Shown here piece by piece: positions 1 to 6,012 of a DNA stretch of 10,073 nt (position 1 is the stretch's first letter; every line of letters starts with the position of its first letter). This DNA is from JBBRSD01 sp038245725. Lineage in GTDB: Bacteria; Actinomycetota; Coriobacteriia; Anaerosomatales; JAAXUF01. The stretch lies in contig JBBRSD010000017.1 in assembly GCA_038245725.1 (NCBI GenBank), positions 1 to 10,073 of the forward strand, given 5' to 3'. A program made the translations under genes and the position numbers. The notes beneath the pieces are model-generated. The model did no database searches. It saw only the letters and a program-made list of their open reading frames with translations, and had not been told where the DNA came from.

Positions 1-141
1 ACGCGCCAGAAAGTTGACCTGATGCCGGACACTCCATCACTCTGACAAGACAACGCGTCGCTTGGTTCTGCCCGTCCGGCATCAAGTGGAACGGTGTCCG
101 GCATCAGATGGAACAGGTGTGCGGCATCCGTGGAATATGCA
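1..141. mobile_element. End of an IS21-like insertion sequence (partial, continues off the left edge)
   Basis: This stretch has no recognisable gene but is full of one short repeat: three tandem copies at 74-137 and one inverted copy at 19-32. Multiple repeated sites inside the ends are typical of IS21-family elements, whose termini start 5'-TG. Read on the minus strand from base 141 the sequence starts TGCATATTCC, which fits such a terminus. At about 141-144 the similarity of the neighbouring HepT gene to its family stops abruptly, which marks the junction. In one frame a short tail reaches a stop at 43-45 and could be the end of a transposase or helper gene, but I do not recognise it. The family assignment is an inference from repeat architecture; an ISL3 or other end is possible. 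Confidence 0.45.
74..137 (+). repeat. Three tandem ~22-bp repeats (GTCCGGCATCARRTGGAAC)
   Basis: Copies lie at 74-92, 96-114 and 119-137, spaced 22 and 23 bp. The first two differ at only two positions; the third is more diverged. The 14-mer GTGTCCGGCATCAG at 94-107 is repeated in inverse orientation at 19-32. The regular spacing of about two helical turns suggests multiple transposase binding sites at an element end. Confidence 0.8.
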
Positions 142-373
142 CTCTGGTCTCGGCCATGTCCCGCCACGGAAGGTTGCTGAATCGCGCGCGGGTCGACGTC
201 GACAGGCGGTTGGTCGCATCGCCGAGTACGACCAGGTTCCACATCAGGCTGTCGCTGAGATCGCGGTCCTCGCCAAGTCGGCCAACCGGCACCCGCTTGC
301 CGAGCTCGATTAATCGTGCGGTCGCATCGATGAGGTCGTCGAGCAGCAGAGACTCATCGCGCTTCCCAGACAT
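104..373 (-). pseudogene. HepT-like (DUF86, HEPN) toxin, truncated before its catalytic motif
   Basis: The frame starts at ATG 373 with an excellent ribosome site (GGAGGAGG at 380-387, 6 nt away). It overlaps the end of the upstream HTH-MNT gene by 20 bp, the usual toxin-antitoxin coupling. Residues 1-77 follow the HepT/DUF86 pattern: an N-terminal helix, a 'WNLVVLGDATNRLS' helix matching the family's 'vlGEAarrLs', then 'LPWRDMAETR'. In intact members the next residues supply the RNase motif RX4HXY. Here the frame changes at that Arg into about a dozen residues read from insertion-sequence repeats, and stops at 104. The product would be 89 aa against roughly 110-140 for the family. HepT is known as a HEPN ribonuclease toxin; this copy should be catalytically dead. 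Confidence 0.72.
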
Positions 374-944
374 AGACGACCTCCTCCAGCACTCGTGGTC
401 GGAGCCGACCCTTGAGGAGATGAGGCTGCGCGAAGTCGACCTTGCGGCCGAGGAACTCCTCAATCACGCGGGGCGCCTCCACGAACCGGAAGCCGCGTAC
501 CTTGTCCGGGTCGGCGATCTCCACGAGCAGATCCACGTCGCTTGAAACGGTCTGCTCGCCCAACGCAAACGAGCCGAAGACGCCAATGCGGCCGAGCCCC
601 CACTCGTCGCGAAGCTCGGCGCCGTGCTCTCGGATGCGGGCGGCTATCTCGCCGAGGTCGCGCACCGGCTTCACCGCAGGGGACGCAGCGAAGACGCCGC
701 CCGCGGCGTAGATCGCTAGCGCCTCGGCTACGAGAAGTGACTGCGCGGGCGAGCCGACCGATACTTCCAGCGCTTCAGCCGCAATCGCCACTCGTTCGAG
801 GCTCGCAGTGCGGTACAACGTCGCCTCCCACCGAGCGATCTGCTGCTGCTTCACGCCGAGGGCTGCGCCTAGCTCGCGCTGGGACATGCCTCGCGTGCGC
901 CGCGCCGCGGTGAGTTGCGACCCAATGTCGAGAAGAGAAGCCAT
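354..944 (-). CDS. XRE-type HTH fused to MNT-domain nucleotidyltransferase (MntA-like antitoxin)
   Basis: The 196-aa protein has two domains. Residues ~5-50 form an XRE/Cro helix-turn-helix ('MSQRELGAALGVKQQQIARWE'-type core). Residues ~105-190 form a minimal nucleotidyltransferase with 'GVFGSFALGEQTVSSDVDLLVE', an exact GSX10DXD active-site motif. In HEPN-MNT modules the MNT partner is known to neutralise the HepT toxin by adding AMP to the Tyr of its RX4HXY motif. The order antitoxin then toxin with a 20-bp overlap agrees. I chose ATG 944 because the upstream ATG at 983 lies inside the promoter and operators, while 944 sits one -10 spacing from TATTCT and fits a leaderless message. The fused HTH probably makes the protein its own repressor. 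Its downstream toxin is broken, so it is an orphan antitoxin or regulator. Confidence 0.85.
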   Translation of the reverse strand: MASLLDIGSQLTAARRTRGMSQRELGAALGVKQQQIARWEATLYRTASLERVAIAAEALEVSVGSPAQSLLVAEALAIYAAGGVFAASPAVKPVRDLGEIAARIREHGAELRDEWGLGRIGVFGSFALGEQTVSSDVDLLVEIADPDKVRGFRFVEAPRVIEEFLGRKVDFAQPHLLKGRLRPRVLEEVVYVWEAR

Positions 945-950
945 ATATTG

Positions 951-980
951 AGAATACAACAGAAGAGTTGTGGACGACAA
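951..980 (-). promoter_or_regulatory. Leaderless promoter of the HTH-MNT gene
   Basis: On the minus strand TATTCT (956-951) is a good -10 hexamer, with TTGTCG (980-975) 18 bp upstream as a -35. Six bases separate the -10 from ATG 944, so transcription should begin at or next to the start codon. No Shine-Dalgarno sequence precedes the ATG. Leaderless genes of this TANNNT-then-ATG layout are common in actinobacteria. Confidence 0.6.
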
Positions 981-993
981 CAAGAAAGTTGTC
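956..993. promoter_or_regulatory. Tandem operators ACAAC-N6-GTTGT x2
   Basis: Two perfect dyads lie at 956-971 and 977-992. The second extends to GACAAC-N6-GTTGTC at 976-993. Their starts are 21 bp apart, two helical turns, so two dimers would bind the same face of DNA. They cover the spacer and -35 of the HTH-MNT promoter and touch the -10. The fused XRE domain of that gene is the obvious candidate binder, giving autorepression. Confidence 0.75.
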
Positions 994-1066
994 CGACATC
1001 ATGGGCGCCCAAGAACCTGCGTACCGACCGCCCGACCTCCGTGGTGTCAACTGATGTCTCACGGAA

Positions 1067-1085
1067 TCTCCACCGCGCGTGGAGA
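1067..1085. repeat. Inverted repeat TCTCCAC-N5-GTGGAGA
   Basis: The arms are perfect 7-mers around CGCGC. It lies in the otherwise empty 984-1178 region between the divergent HTH-MNT and phosphatase genes, about 30 bp upstream of the phosphatase -10 candidate. No T-tract follows, so an operator is more likely than a terminator. Confidence 0.4.
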
Positions 1086-1091
1086 CGCCTC

Positions 1092-1124
1092 TTGCAAACA
1101 TCGCGCATCGGACGCCTATATACT
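1092..1124 (+). promoter_or_regulatory. Candidate promoter of the SpoIIE phosphatase gene
   Basis: TATATACT at 1117-1124 contains two overlapping -10-like hexamers (TATATA, TATACT). TTGCAA at 1092-1097 is a possible -35, but the spacer is 19-21 bp, longer than usual. The transcription start would be near 1130, about 50 bases before the GTG start. Confidence 0.4.
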
Positions 1125-1178
1125 CTACTCGGCGACACTGCGGTCGTCTGAGTACGGCGACCTGTCGGGGGAGTGGCC

Positions 1179-3269
1179 GTGTCGGCGAGGCACTTGCATG
1201 TTAGAGAATCGCACGCGGCAGCCGATGTGCCGGCGACCGGTCCCCAATTTGGGTTGCCGGTCCTCGCACTAACGCTCGTTGTGATGGTGCTGGTCAGCAC
1301 GTACAACTACGCTCTCTTTCACACGCTGGTCGAGTTGTACTGCGTGATCATTGCTGTTGCAGTCTTCATTGTGATGTTCCATACGCGGCGACTCCTGTAC
1401 GTCGACTACCTGCTCTTTGTCGGCATCGGCTTCCTGTTCTTCGCCGCGCTGGGTGTCCCGCACGCGCTTGGGTATAAGGGCGTGAATCTCTTTGTCGGCT
1501 TCGACAACGACTTGCCGACACAGGCGTTCATCGCCCAGCGATTCCTGTTGGCGTCGACCTTCCTGATCGCGCCGCTCTTCCTCAAGCGGCGACTGTGGTT
1601 GAAGACGACCTTCGCGGGTTTCGCGGCCGTCACGGGAGTAGCGCTTCTTTCGCTTCTCGTGTGGGACAACTTCCCACACATGTTTGTCGAGGGGATGGGG
1701 CTTACTCCAGCGAAGAAGATGTTGGAACTCGTTCTTTGCGGCCTGTTCATCGCGGCAGGAATTGCGCTGCTGCGTATACGCAAGGCGTTTGAGCCCAGGG
1801 TCTTGCACCTGCTGCTGGTCTCGCTCGGGTGCTTCATTGGATCGGAGTTGGCCTTCACGCTCTACGCGACGCCGTTCGGCCTGTCCAATCTCGGCGGCCA
1901 CCTGTTCCAAGTGGCCGGGTTCTACTTCACATACCACGCAGTCCTCGTGACGGCGCTCGTCGACCCCTTCGGCCTGCTCTTCCGCGAGCTGGCCGCCAGT
2001 GAGCGCTCACTGCGCGAGGCCAACGCTCAGCTGAATGCCGTGGCCGACATCAGCGACGTATCGATGAGCACGCTGGATTTAACCGAGCTCATGCCACCCC
2101 TGCTCGAGCGGCTTGTCACCGTCATGCACGCAGACGCCGCGCTCATGCTACTCGCCGAGGGGACCGTCCTGAAGTCATTCGCCTCGGTAGGCCTGCCCGG
2201 TATAGCGGTCACGGTGCCCATCGGATCGGGTTTCTCTGGCACCATCGCCGACACGCGGAAGCCCCTGCACGTTTACGACGTCCCTGCTTGCGACCTAGCC
2301 TTGACCAATGTGCTCCGAGATCGCGGCATACAGTCGATGCTCGGCGCACCGCTCGTGGCAGGCGATAAGCTCGTCGGCGTGCTCCACGTCGACTGGCGGA
2401 GTCCCCGTGCATTCAGCGAGTCCGACGTGCGCTTGCTCGAAATCGTCGCCGACAGGGTCGCTATCGCGGTGAAGAACGCGCGGGCCTACGAGGTCGAGCA
2501 CCGGATCGCCCAGGTCCTTCAAGAATCGCTGCTCTCCATGCCTGAGAGCATTGATGGGCTGGCATATGCATACACCTATCACTCGGCAACGCAGGAGGCG
2601 CGAGTCGGGGGCGACTTCTACGATCTGTTCACCCTCGATGATGGACGAGTCGGGATCCTCATAGGCGACGTTTCGGGCAAGGGCATCGATGCGGCGGTGC
2701 TGACCTCTCTTGTCAAGAACACCATCAAAGCACACGCGCACGATGTTGGCGGCTCGCCCGCCGAAGCCATGAGGCTTACAAACGCGATGGTCGAGCGCTA
2801 CTCCACGTCCGAAAGTTTCGTCACGCTGTTCTTCGCGCTGCTGGACCGCCGAGACGGCCGCCTGGTCTACTGCAACGCGGGCCACACCACCGTGCTGGCG
2901 GTGAGTTGCGGTGGACGCGTCGATCGACTGGCCTCCAACTCGCCTCTGGTGGGAGCCTTGCCGAACCTCTCCTTCATCGATTCGGAGACGCACCTCGAAC
3001 CGGGGGAGATGCTCGTCATGTACACGGACGGTCTTACCGAGGCTAGACGCGGCAGAGAGTTGTACGGGGAGGACCGCCTGATCAAGGTTCTCGATAGCAG
3101 ACGGGACTGCGATCCCCAAGCGACGATAGACTCGCTGCTCGACGAGTTGACCCGGTTCACGGGGGGCGGATTGTCCGATGACCTCGCGGTGCTCGCGCTG
3201 ACGCTTCAGCAGCTCGTCGAGAAGATCAGTTCTCCCAGCGACCTGGAGGACGAGCCGGGGCCGACGTAG
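1179..3269 (+). CDS. MASE3-GAF-SpoIIE membrane serine phosphatase (RsbU/RsbP-like)
   Basis: The 696-aa protein is predicted to dephosphorylate an anti-sigma antagonist in response to a signal. Residues ~25-265 hold seven or eight hydrophobic helices with features of the MASE3 sensor, such as the early 'YNYALFHTLVELY' and 'LPTQAFIAQRFL'. A GAF domain follows at ~282-425, then a PP2C/SpoIIE domain at ~440-680. Its metal-binding acidic residues are present: D479 in 'GGDFYD', D497 in 'GDVSGKG', D617 in 'YTDGLTEA', and D667/D668 in 'LSDDLAVL'. I chose GTG 1179 because GGGGGA (1167-1172) then sits 6 nt upstream; GTG 1173 would abut it. No RsbV, RsbW or sigma gene is in the window, so its partner is elsewhere. 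The MASE3 ligand is unknown. Confidence 0.88.
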   Translation: MSARHLHVRESHAAADVPATGPQFGLPVLALTLVVMVLVSTYNYALFHTLVELYCVIIAVAVFIVMFHTRRLLYVDYLLFVGIGFLFFAALGVPHALGYKGVNLFVGFDNDLPTQAFIAQRFLLASTFLIAPLFLKRRLWLKTTFAGFAAVTGVALLSLLVWDNFPHMFVEGMGLTPAKKMLELVLCGLFIAAGIALLRIRKAFEPRVLHLLLVSLGCFIGSELAFTLYATPFGLSNLGGHLFQVAGFYFTYHAVLVTALVDPFGLLFRELAASERSLREANAQLNAVADISDVSMSTLDLTELMPPLLERLVTVMHADAALMLLAEGTVLKSFASVGLPGIAVTVPIGSGFSGTIADTRKPLHVYDVPACDLALTNVLRDRGIQSMLGAPLVAGDKLVGVLHVDWRSPRAFSESDVRLLEIVADRVAIAVKNARAYEVEHRIAQVLQESLLSMPESIDGLAYAYTYHSATQEARVGGDFYDLFTLDDGRVGILIGDVSGKGIDAAVLTSLVKNTIKAHAHDVGGSPAEAMRLTNAMVERYSTSESFVTLFFALLDRRDGRLVYCNAGHTTVLAVSCGGRVDRLASNSPLVGALPNLSFIDSETHLEPGEMLVMYTDGLTEARRGRELYGEDRLIKVLDSRRDCDPQATIDSLLDELTRFTGGGLSDDLAVLALTLQQLVEKISSPSDLEDEPGPT

Positions 3270-3356
3270 GTTACGCGGGACCACGCGTGCCCGTGCCGGG
3301 CGGGACAGTGCGGCAGAGGGCGTTGCGTGAGGCGGCCGTCTCGGCGACCGGCAGCA

Positions 3357-3560
3357 CTATCGCGGCGCCGACAGCCTCTCGAGAATCATCGGCAGGTCGC
3401 GCGGGTGACCGTCAGCCAAACCAACTCCTCGTCGATCGCGTCGTACTCGTGCGCGAGCCGATTGCGAAGGCCTGCCATGTGAACCCACGGGACGCCCGCG
3501 TACTTCTCGCGCATACAGCGTCCTCGCCGAGCCGAGTAACAAGAAACACAGAGCTATCAT
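3357..3560 (-). pseudogene. HepT-like (DUF86) toxin remnant retaining RX4HXY, N-terminus lost, frameshifted
   Basis: Reading down the minus strand, one frame gives 'ALCFLLLGSARTLYA', like the family's 'vlGEAarrLs'. The next frame gives 'REKYAGVPWVHMAGLRNRLAHEY' (read in two parts, 3511 to about 3440) and on to 'EELVWLTVTR'. The first frame then resumes with 'DLPMILERLSAPR' and a stop at 3357. RNRLAHEY is a perfect RX4HXY HEPN ribonuclease motif. Two shifts, +1 near 3512 and +2 near 3402, cancel out, and both fall at GCGCG tracts. A TGA lies 13 codons upstream of 3560 and the N-terminal helices are missing. It overlaps in sequence content with the left HepT fragment, so the two are different genes, not halves of one. 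No MNT partner is adjacent. Confidence 0.7.
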
Positions 3561-3582
3561 GAAACCGATATCCAGAAACCCG

Positions 3583-3611
3583 TTGACATCTCAGTTTCCG
3601 TGTAGGAAACT
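3583..3611 (+). promoter_or_regulatory. Promoter of the TetR gene
   Basis: TTGACA at 3583-3588 is a perfect -35. GAAACT at 3606-3611, 17 bp later, is the best-placed -10 though weak. The whole spacer and -10 are occupied by the inverted repeat at 3591-3613, as expected for an autorepressed TetR promoter. Confidence 0.6.
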
Positions 3612-3613
3612 GA
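3591..3613. promoter_or_regulatory. TetR-type operator TCAGTTTCC-N5-GGAAACTGA
   Basis: Perfect 9-bp arms around GTGTA give a 23-bp dyad between -35 and -10 of the adjacent tetR-like gene. Its size and position suit a TetR dimer. The half-site GGAAACTG recurs at 4243-4250 before the next gene, and AGTTTCC recurs in the leader near 3625-3631. Confidence 0.7.
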
Positions 3614-3656
3614 CGACGTTGAGAGTTTCCGCATCGTCGTCGCCGAGGAGCCCGCC

Positions 3657-4193
3657 GTGTCCCAGAAAGACCAAATCGCCGAGACGTTTGAGGCCTTCGT
3701 GGGCCGCGTGGGCTACGCCAAGACGAACCTCGATGACGTCGCGCGGGAGCTGCACATCAGCAAGAAGACGATCTATGTCCATTTCGACGGCAAGCGCGAG
3801 ATCTACAGCACGATCGTCGAGCGGCAGGCCTCGACCGAGCAGCGCAAGCTGCGCGCCATGGTCGCCGAGCTGCCGAATCACCGGGCGAGGGCGGAGGCAC
3901 TGTTGAAGTTCGTCATCGGCGCAGCCCGCGCCCACATCGCCGAGACGAGCGAGGCCGAGTGGCTCGCCGAGTACGAGATCGCGGCTGATGCGTTCGCCAA
4001 AGCCAACGGCGACCTGCTGCGCGAGATCGTCGCCGAGGGGATCGGTGCCGGTGAGTTCGCCGATGGCGACCCGAACCTCGTCGAGAAGATGTGCCGGGCG
4101 ATGCTGCTCGAGTACACGCTGATGGTGAACGCGAACCCGGCGTACGACCGCGACTCAGAACTCGTCGAGCGGGTGCTGCGCTTCATCGGATAG
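3657..4193 (+). CDS. TetR/AcrR-family transcriptional repressor
   Basis: The 178-aa length is within the usual TetR range. Residues ~5-50 form the TetR_N DNA-binding domain: 'FVGRVGYAKTNLDDVARELHISKKTIYVHF' in overlapping pieces, with the helix-turn-helix at ~25-44 and the signature 'TIYVHF'. The remaining helical part is the ligand and dimerisation domain, whose ligand cannot be told from sequence. The start is GTG 3657, with GAGGAG at 3645-3650 6 nt upstream. A near-perfect -35 and a 23-bp palindrome precede it, indicating autoregulation. The small membrane-protein gene 94 bp downstream has matching half-sites in its leader, so it is the likely regulated partner. Confidence 0.88.
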   Translation: MSQKDQIAETFEAFVGRVGYAKTNLDDVARELHISKKTIYVHFDGKREIYSTIVERQASTEQRKLRAMVAELPNHRARAEALLKFVIGAARAHIAETSEAEWLAEYEIAADAFAKANGDLLREIVAEGIGAGEFADGDPNLVEKMCRAMLLEYTLMVNANPAYDRDSELVERVLRFIG

Positions 4194-4241
4194 GCGTTCA
4201 GGGGTCGAGGCCTCGCGGCAGCGGCCCTCTCTTATGCCGTA

Positions 4242-4269
4242 TGGAAACTGGAAGCCAAATGGGTTTCCA
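4242..4269. promoter_or_regulatory. Possible second TetR site upstream of the membrane-protein gene
   Basis: TGGAAAC-N14-GTTTCCA is a perfect 7-bp-arm dyad. Its left arm is part of GGAAACTG (4243-4250), identical to the half-site in the tetR promoter operator. The arms are in the opposite order and further apart than at 3591-3613, so it may be two half-sites or an mRNA hairpin rather than a full operator. A third GGAAAC overlaps the start codon at 4290-4295. Confidence 0.4.
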
Positions 4270-4287
4270 CGAACGAAGGAGAGAACG

Positions 4288-4650
4288 ATGGAAACGAGTA
4301 CGACAGCAACGACAACCGAGACAACCGTGGCGACCGCCGCCGTGAAAGCGCGCAGCTTCGCCGAGCAGACCCCGGGTGAGCAGCTCTTCAGCCTGTTCAT
4401 CTTCGGGCTGGGCGCTGCGGTGAGCGGCGCGTTCGTGTACTACCTGATCACGAATCCGGCCGGGCTCACCGAGGTGTGGGCGTGGACGCGCTCGCTGCCG
4501 CTCACGGTACAGGGCGTCATCTGGCTGCTCTTTCTGCCGTGGATGATCTGCCTGTGGATCTGGACGCTGCCGTGGGCGATGCCGATCCGGCTCGTGCTGG
4601 TGATCGCGGCGCTTGCGTGGACCAACTGGCTGCTGTGGCCGTGGAAGTAG
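4288..4650 (+). CDS. Small tryptophan-rich membrane protein, unknown function
   Basis: I do not recognise the family. The 120-aa protein has a Thr-rich soluble N-terminus (residues 1-30) and three hydrophobic segments at about 35-54, 74-93 and 98-117. The last ~60 residues contain eleven Trp, many next to Pro or Leu ('PWMICLWIWTLPWAM', 'NWLLWPWK'), which should sit at membrane interfaces. The start ATG 4288 has AGGAGAG about 6 nt upstream; an in-frame ATG at 4234 has no ribosome site and would add 18 residues spanning the dyad. It follows the TetR gene on the same strand, and GGAAAC sites in its leader suggest control by that repressor. Efflux or envelope-stress accessory roles are possible but unsupported. 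Confidence 0.72.
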   Translation: METSTTATTTETTVATAAVKARSFAEQTPGEQLFSLFIFGLGAAVSGAFVYYLITNPAGLTEVWAWTRSLPLTVQGVIWLLFLPWMICLWIWTLPWAMPIRLVLVIAALAWTNWLLWPWK

Positions 4651-4684
4651 ACCGCGGCGGGTTCTGACGACAAGGTGGGTAGGG

Positions 4685-4713
4685 TTCGCCAATCGCAGAG
4701 TATCTGCTAAAGT
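4685..4713 (+). promoter_or_regulatory. Promoter of the fic gene
   Basis: TTCGCC (4685-4690) and TAAAGT (4708-4713) are separated by 17 bp. The start site would fall near 4720, at the edge of the dyad at 4722-4743. A similar pair, TTCGCA-16-TAAGGT, precedes the YhcG-like gene. Confidence 0.5.
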
Positions 4714-4721
4714 GCTAGGAG

Positions 4722-4755
4722 ATTAGGAACATAATCACCTAATGGAGCGCTCCAT
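4722..4755. promoter_or_regulatory. Nested palindromes over the fic transcription and translation start
   Basis: ATTAGG-N10-CCTAAT spans 4722-4743. Directly joined to it is the 14-bp perfect palindrome ATGGAGCGCTCCAT at 4742-4755. The latter contains the ribosome site GGAG (4744-4747) and most of the start codon at 4754. It could be an operator, or an RNA stem that hides the ribosome site. Confidence 0.55.
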
Positions 4756-5917
4756 GTACCGGTTCTCCATCACACCGCAGATCGCACGCGACGCCGCTTG
4801 GCTCCAACAAGCGCATTCCCGTCTCGGTCGACGGGGCGTGATACCGAGACGGTGGTCGGGTCGGCTCAAGCGCGAACTCCAGGCGGGTTCCATCGCCGCA
4901 TCGTCGCGAATGGAAGGCGTTCGAGTCGACGCCGATGAGACACGACGCATCCTGGCAGGGGATCGACCAGCGTCCGTGACACCGCGTGACGCTGCCCTGG
5001 TCGAGGGCTACCGCGACGCCGTCGTGCACGTGCTTGCCGAGGCCACACTGCCCGATTTCGCGTGGTCGAGGCAGCTTGTGCTTGAGGTACATCGCATTGC
5101 TATGGCCGCCTCCGAGCACGCGAATGCCGGTAGCTTCCGACCGGGACCGGTTTACGTCGTCAATAGTGCCGGGACCGTAATCTACTCGGCCCCAATGGCG
5201 GTGCTCGTGCCCGAGCTGGTCGACGAGCTCTGTGAGTGGCTGAACGCACCAAGCGATCTTCCCGCGCCGGTCGTCGCGGCGCTCACCCACGCTTCGGTGG
5301 CGGGCATGCACCCGTTCTCCGACGGCAACGGTCGCACGGCGCGGATCCTAGCGACGCTCGCGATGGTTCGAGGCGGCTACACTCTGCCCGAGTTCACCAG
5401 TCTCGAGGAGTGGTGGGGTGCCCACCTGACCAGCTACTACGGAGCGTTCGCGAGCCTTGGCACCGAGTGGACCCCCGGCGCCGACGTTACCCGGTTCGTT
5501 GTGACCCACATTCGCGCGCAGCGTCGTCAGGTCGCAGCGCTGACCGAGCGCCTGGTGGTTGAACGCAACGTGTGGACTGCCCTCGAAGACGTCGTCGCCG
5601 AGGATGTCGGGCTGCCGCCCAGGGCAACGGAGGCGCTTTTCGACGCATTCCTGGGACGCGCCGTCACGAACCGCTACTACCGCAGCGTGGTAGGTGCATC
5701 GGTGGCGACGGCGACGAACGACCTGGTGGCGCTCGAAGCGGCGGGGCTGCTCGTCGCTAGTGGGGAGGGACGTGCGCGCTCCTACTCGGGAACGTTCAGA
5801 CTCATCGCGCTCGTGGCTAGTGCCGCTGGTGCGCCGGTGCTCGCATGGCCGGAGGCATCGCTCGACACTCAGCGGACGGTCGTGCTGGAGGACCTGCGAG
5901 GGCAGATAGCGCCGTAG
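4754..5917 (+). CDS. fic: Fic-domain AMP-transferase with N-terminal inhibitory helix and C-terminal winged helix
   Basis: The 387-aa protein carries the complete Fic motif HPFSDGNGRTAR (H186-R197), which binds ATP and transfers AMP or another phosphate moiety to a target hydroxyl. An inhibitory motif of the S/T-xxx-E-G/N type, 'SSRMEG' with E54, lies N-terminal, so this is a class II (self-inhibited) Fic protein and needs no separate antitoxin. The C-terminal ~75 residues ('NRYYRSVVGASVATATNDL' then 'GLLVASGEGRARSY') resemble the winged helix common in the Fic/DUF4172 group and may bind DNA. I prefer ATG 4754, with GGAG 6 nt upstream, over ATG 4742, which has none. The gene is flanked by its own promoter and ends 95 bp before the helicase gene. 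Its target is unknown. Confidence 0.88.
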   Translation: MYRFSITPQIARDAAWLQQAHSRLGRRGVIPRRWSGRLKRELQAGSIAASSRMEGVRVDADETRRILAGDRPASVTPRDAALVEGYRDAVVHVLAEATLPDFAWSRQLVLEVHRIAMAASEHANAGSFRPGPVYVVNSAGTVIYSAPMAVLVPELVDELCEWLNAPSDLPAPVVAALTHASVAGMHPFSDGNGRTARILATLAMVRGGYTLPEFTSLEEWWGAHLTSYYGAFASLGTEWTPGADVTRFVVTHIRAQRRQVAALTERLVVERNVWTALEDVVAEDVGLPPRATEALFDAFLGRAVTNRYYRSVVGASVATATNDLVALEAAGLLVASGEGRARSYSGTFRLIALVASAAGAPVLAWPEASLDTQRTVVLEDLRGQIAP

Positions 5918-5948
5918 CCCGACGCCGGATTCCACTGCAGGTCGCCCG

Positions 5949-5978
5949 TTACGTCGACCGCTGACGCTCTGCTACTGT
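5949..5978 (+). promoter_or_regulatory. Candidate promoter of the nuclease-helicase gene
   Basis: TACTGT (5973-5978) fits a TANNNT -10, with TTACGT (5949-5954) 18 bp upstream as a weak -35. Transcription near 5985 would leave a leader of about 28 nt that contains the ribosome site GGAG at 6003-6006. Confidence 0.4.
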
Positions 5979-6012
5979 CACTCCAGTGCCGCCTTCGCCA
6001 CCGGAGCTGCCG

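Noticed and set aside
74..137. Tandem repeats as a CRISPR array
   Set aside because: Repeats are adjacent with only 3-4 bp between them and no spacers, and no cas genes are present.
2295..3284. Long open frame (329 codons) on the minus strand
   Set aside because: It is the antisense shadow of the SpoIIE phosphatase. The plus strand carries recognisable PP2C motifs; this frame is Arg- and Gln-rich with no family features.
3289..3301. GCCCG-TGC-CGGGC hairpin after the phosphatase gene as a terminator
   Set aside because: The stem is only 5 bp and no T-tract follows, so I cannot support a rho-independent terminator.
4206..4215. CGAGGCCTCG palindrome after the TetR gene
   Set aside because: Ten-base palindromes of GC-rich sequence are expected by chance, and nothing in the context supports a function.
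4739..5311. 190-codon minus-strand open frame
   Set aside because: It is an antisense shadow of fic; no motif and no start signal.
5986..6012. GTG 5986 as a leaderless start of the nuclease-helicase gene (TACTGT 7 bp upstream)
   Set aside because: ATG 6013 has a correctly spaced GGAG and a family-typical N-terminus; the extra nine residues (MPPSPPELP) look like leader.
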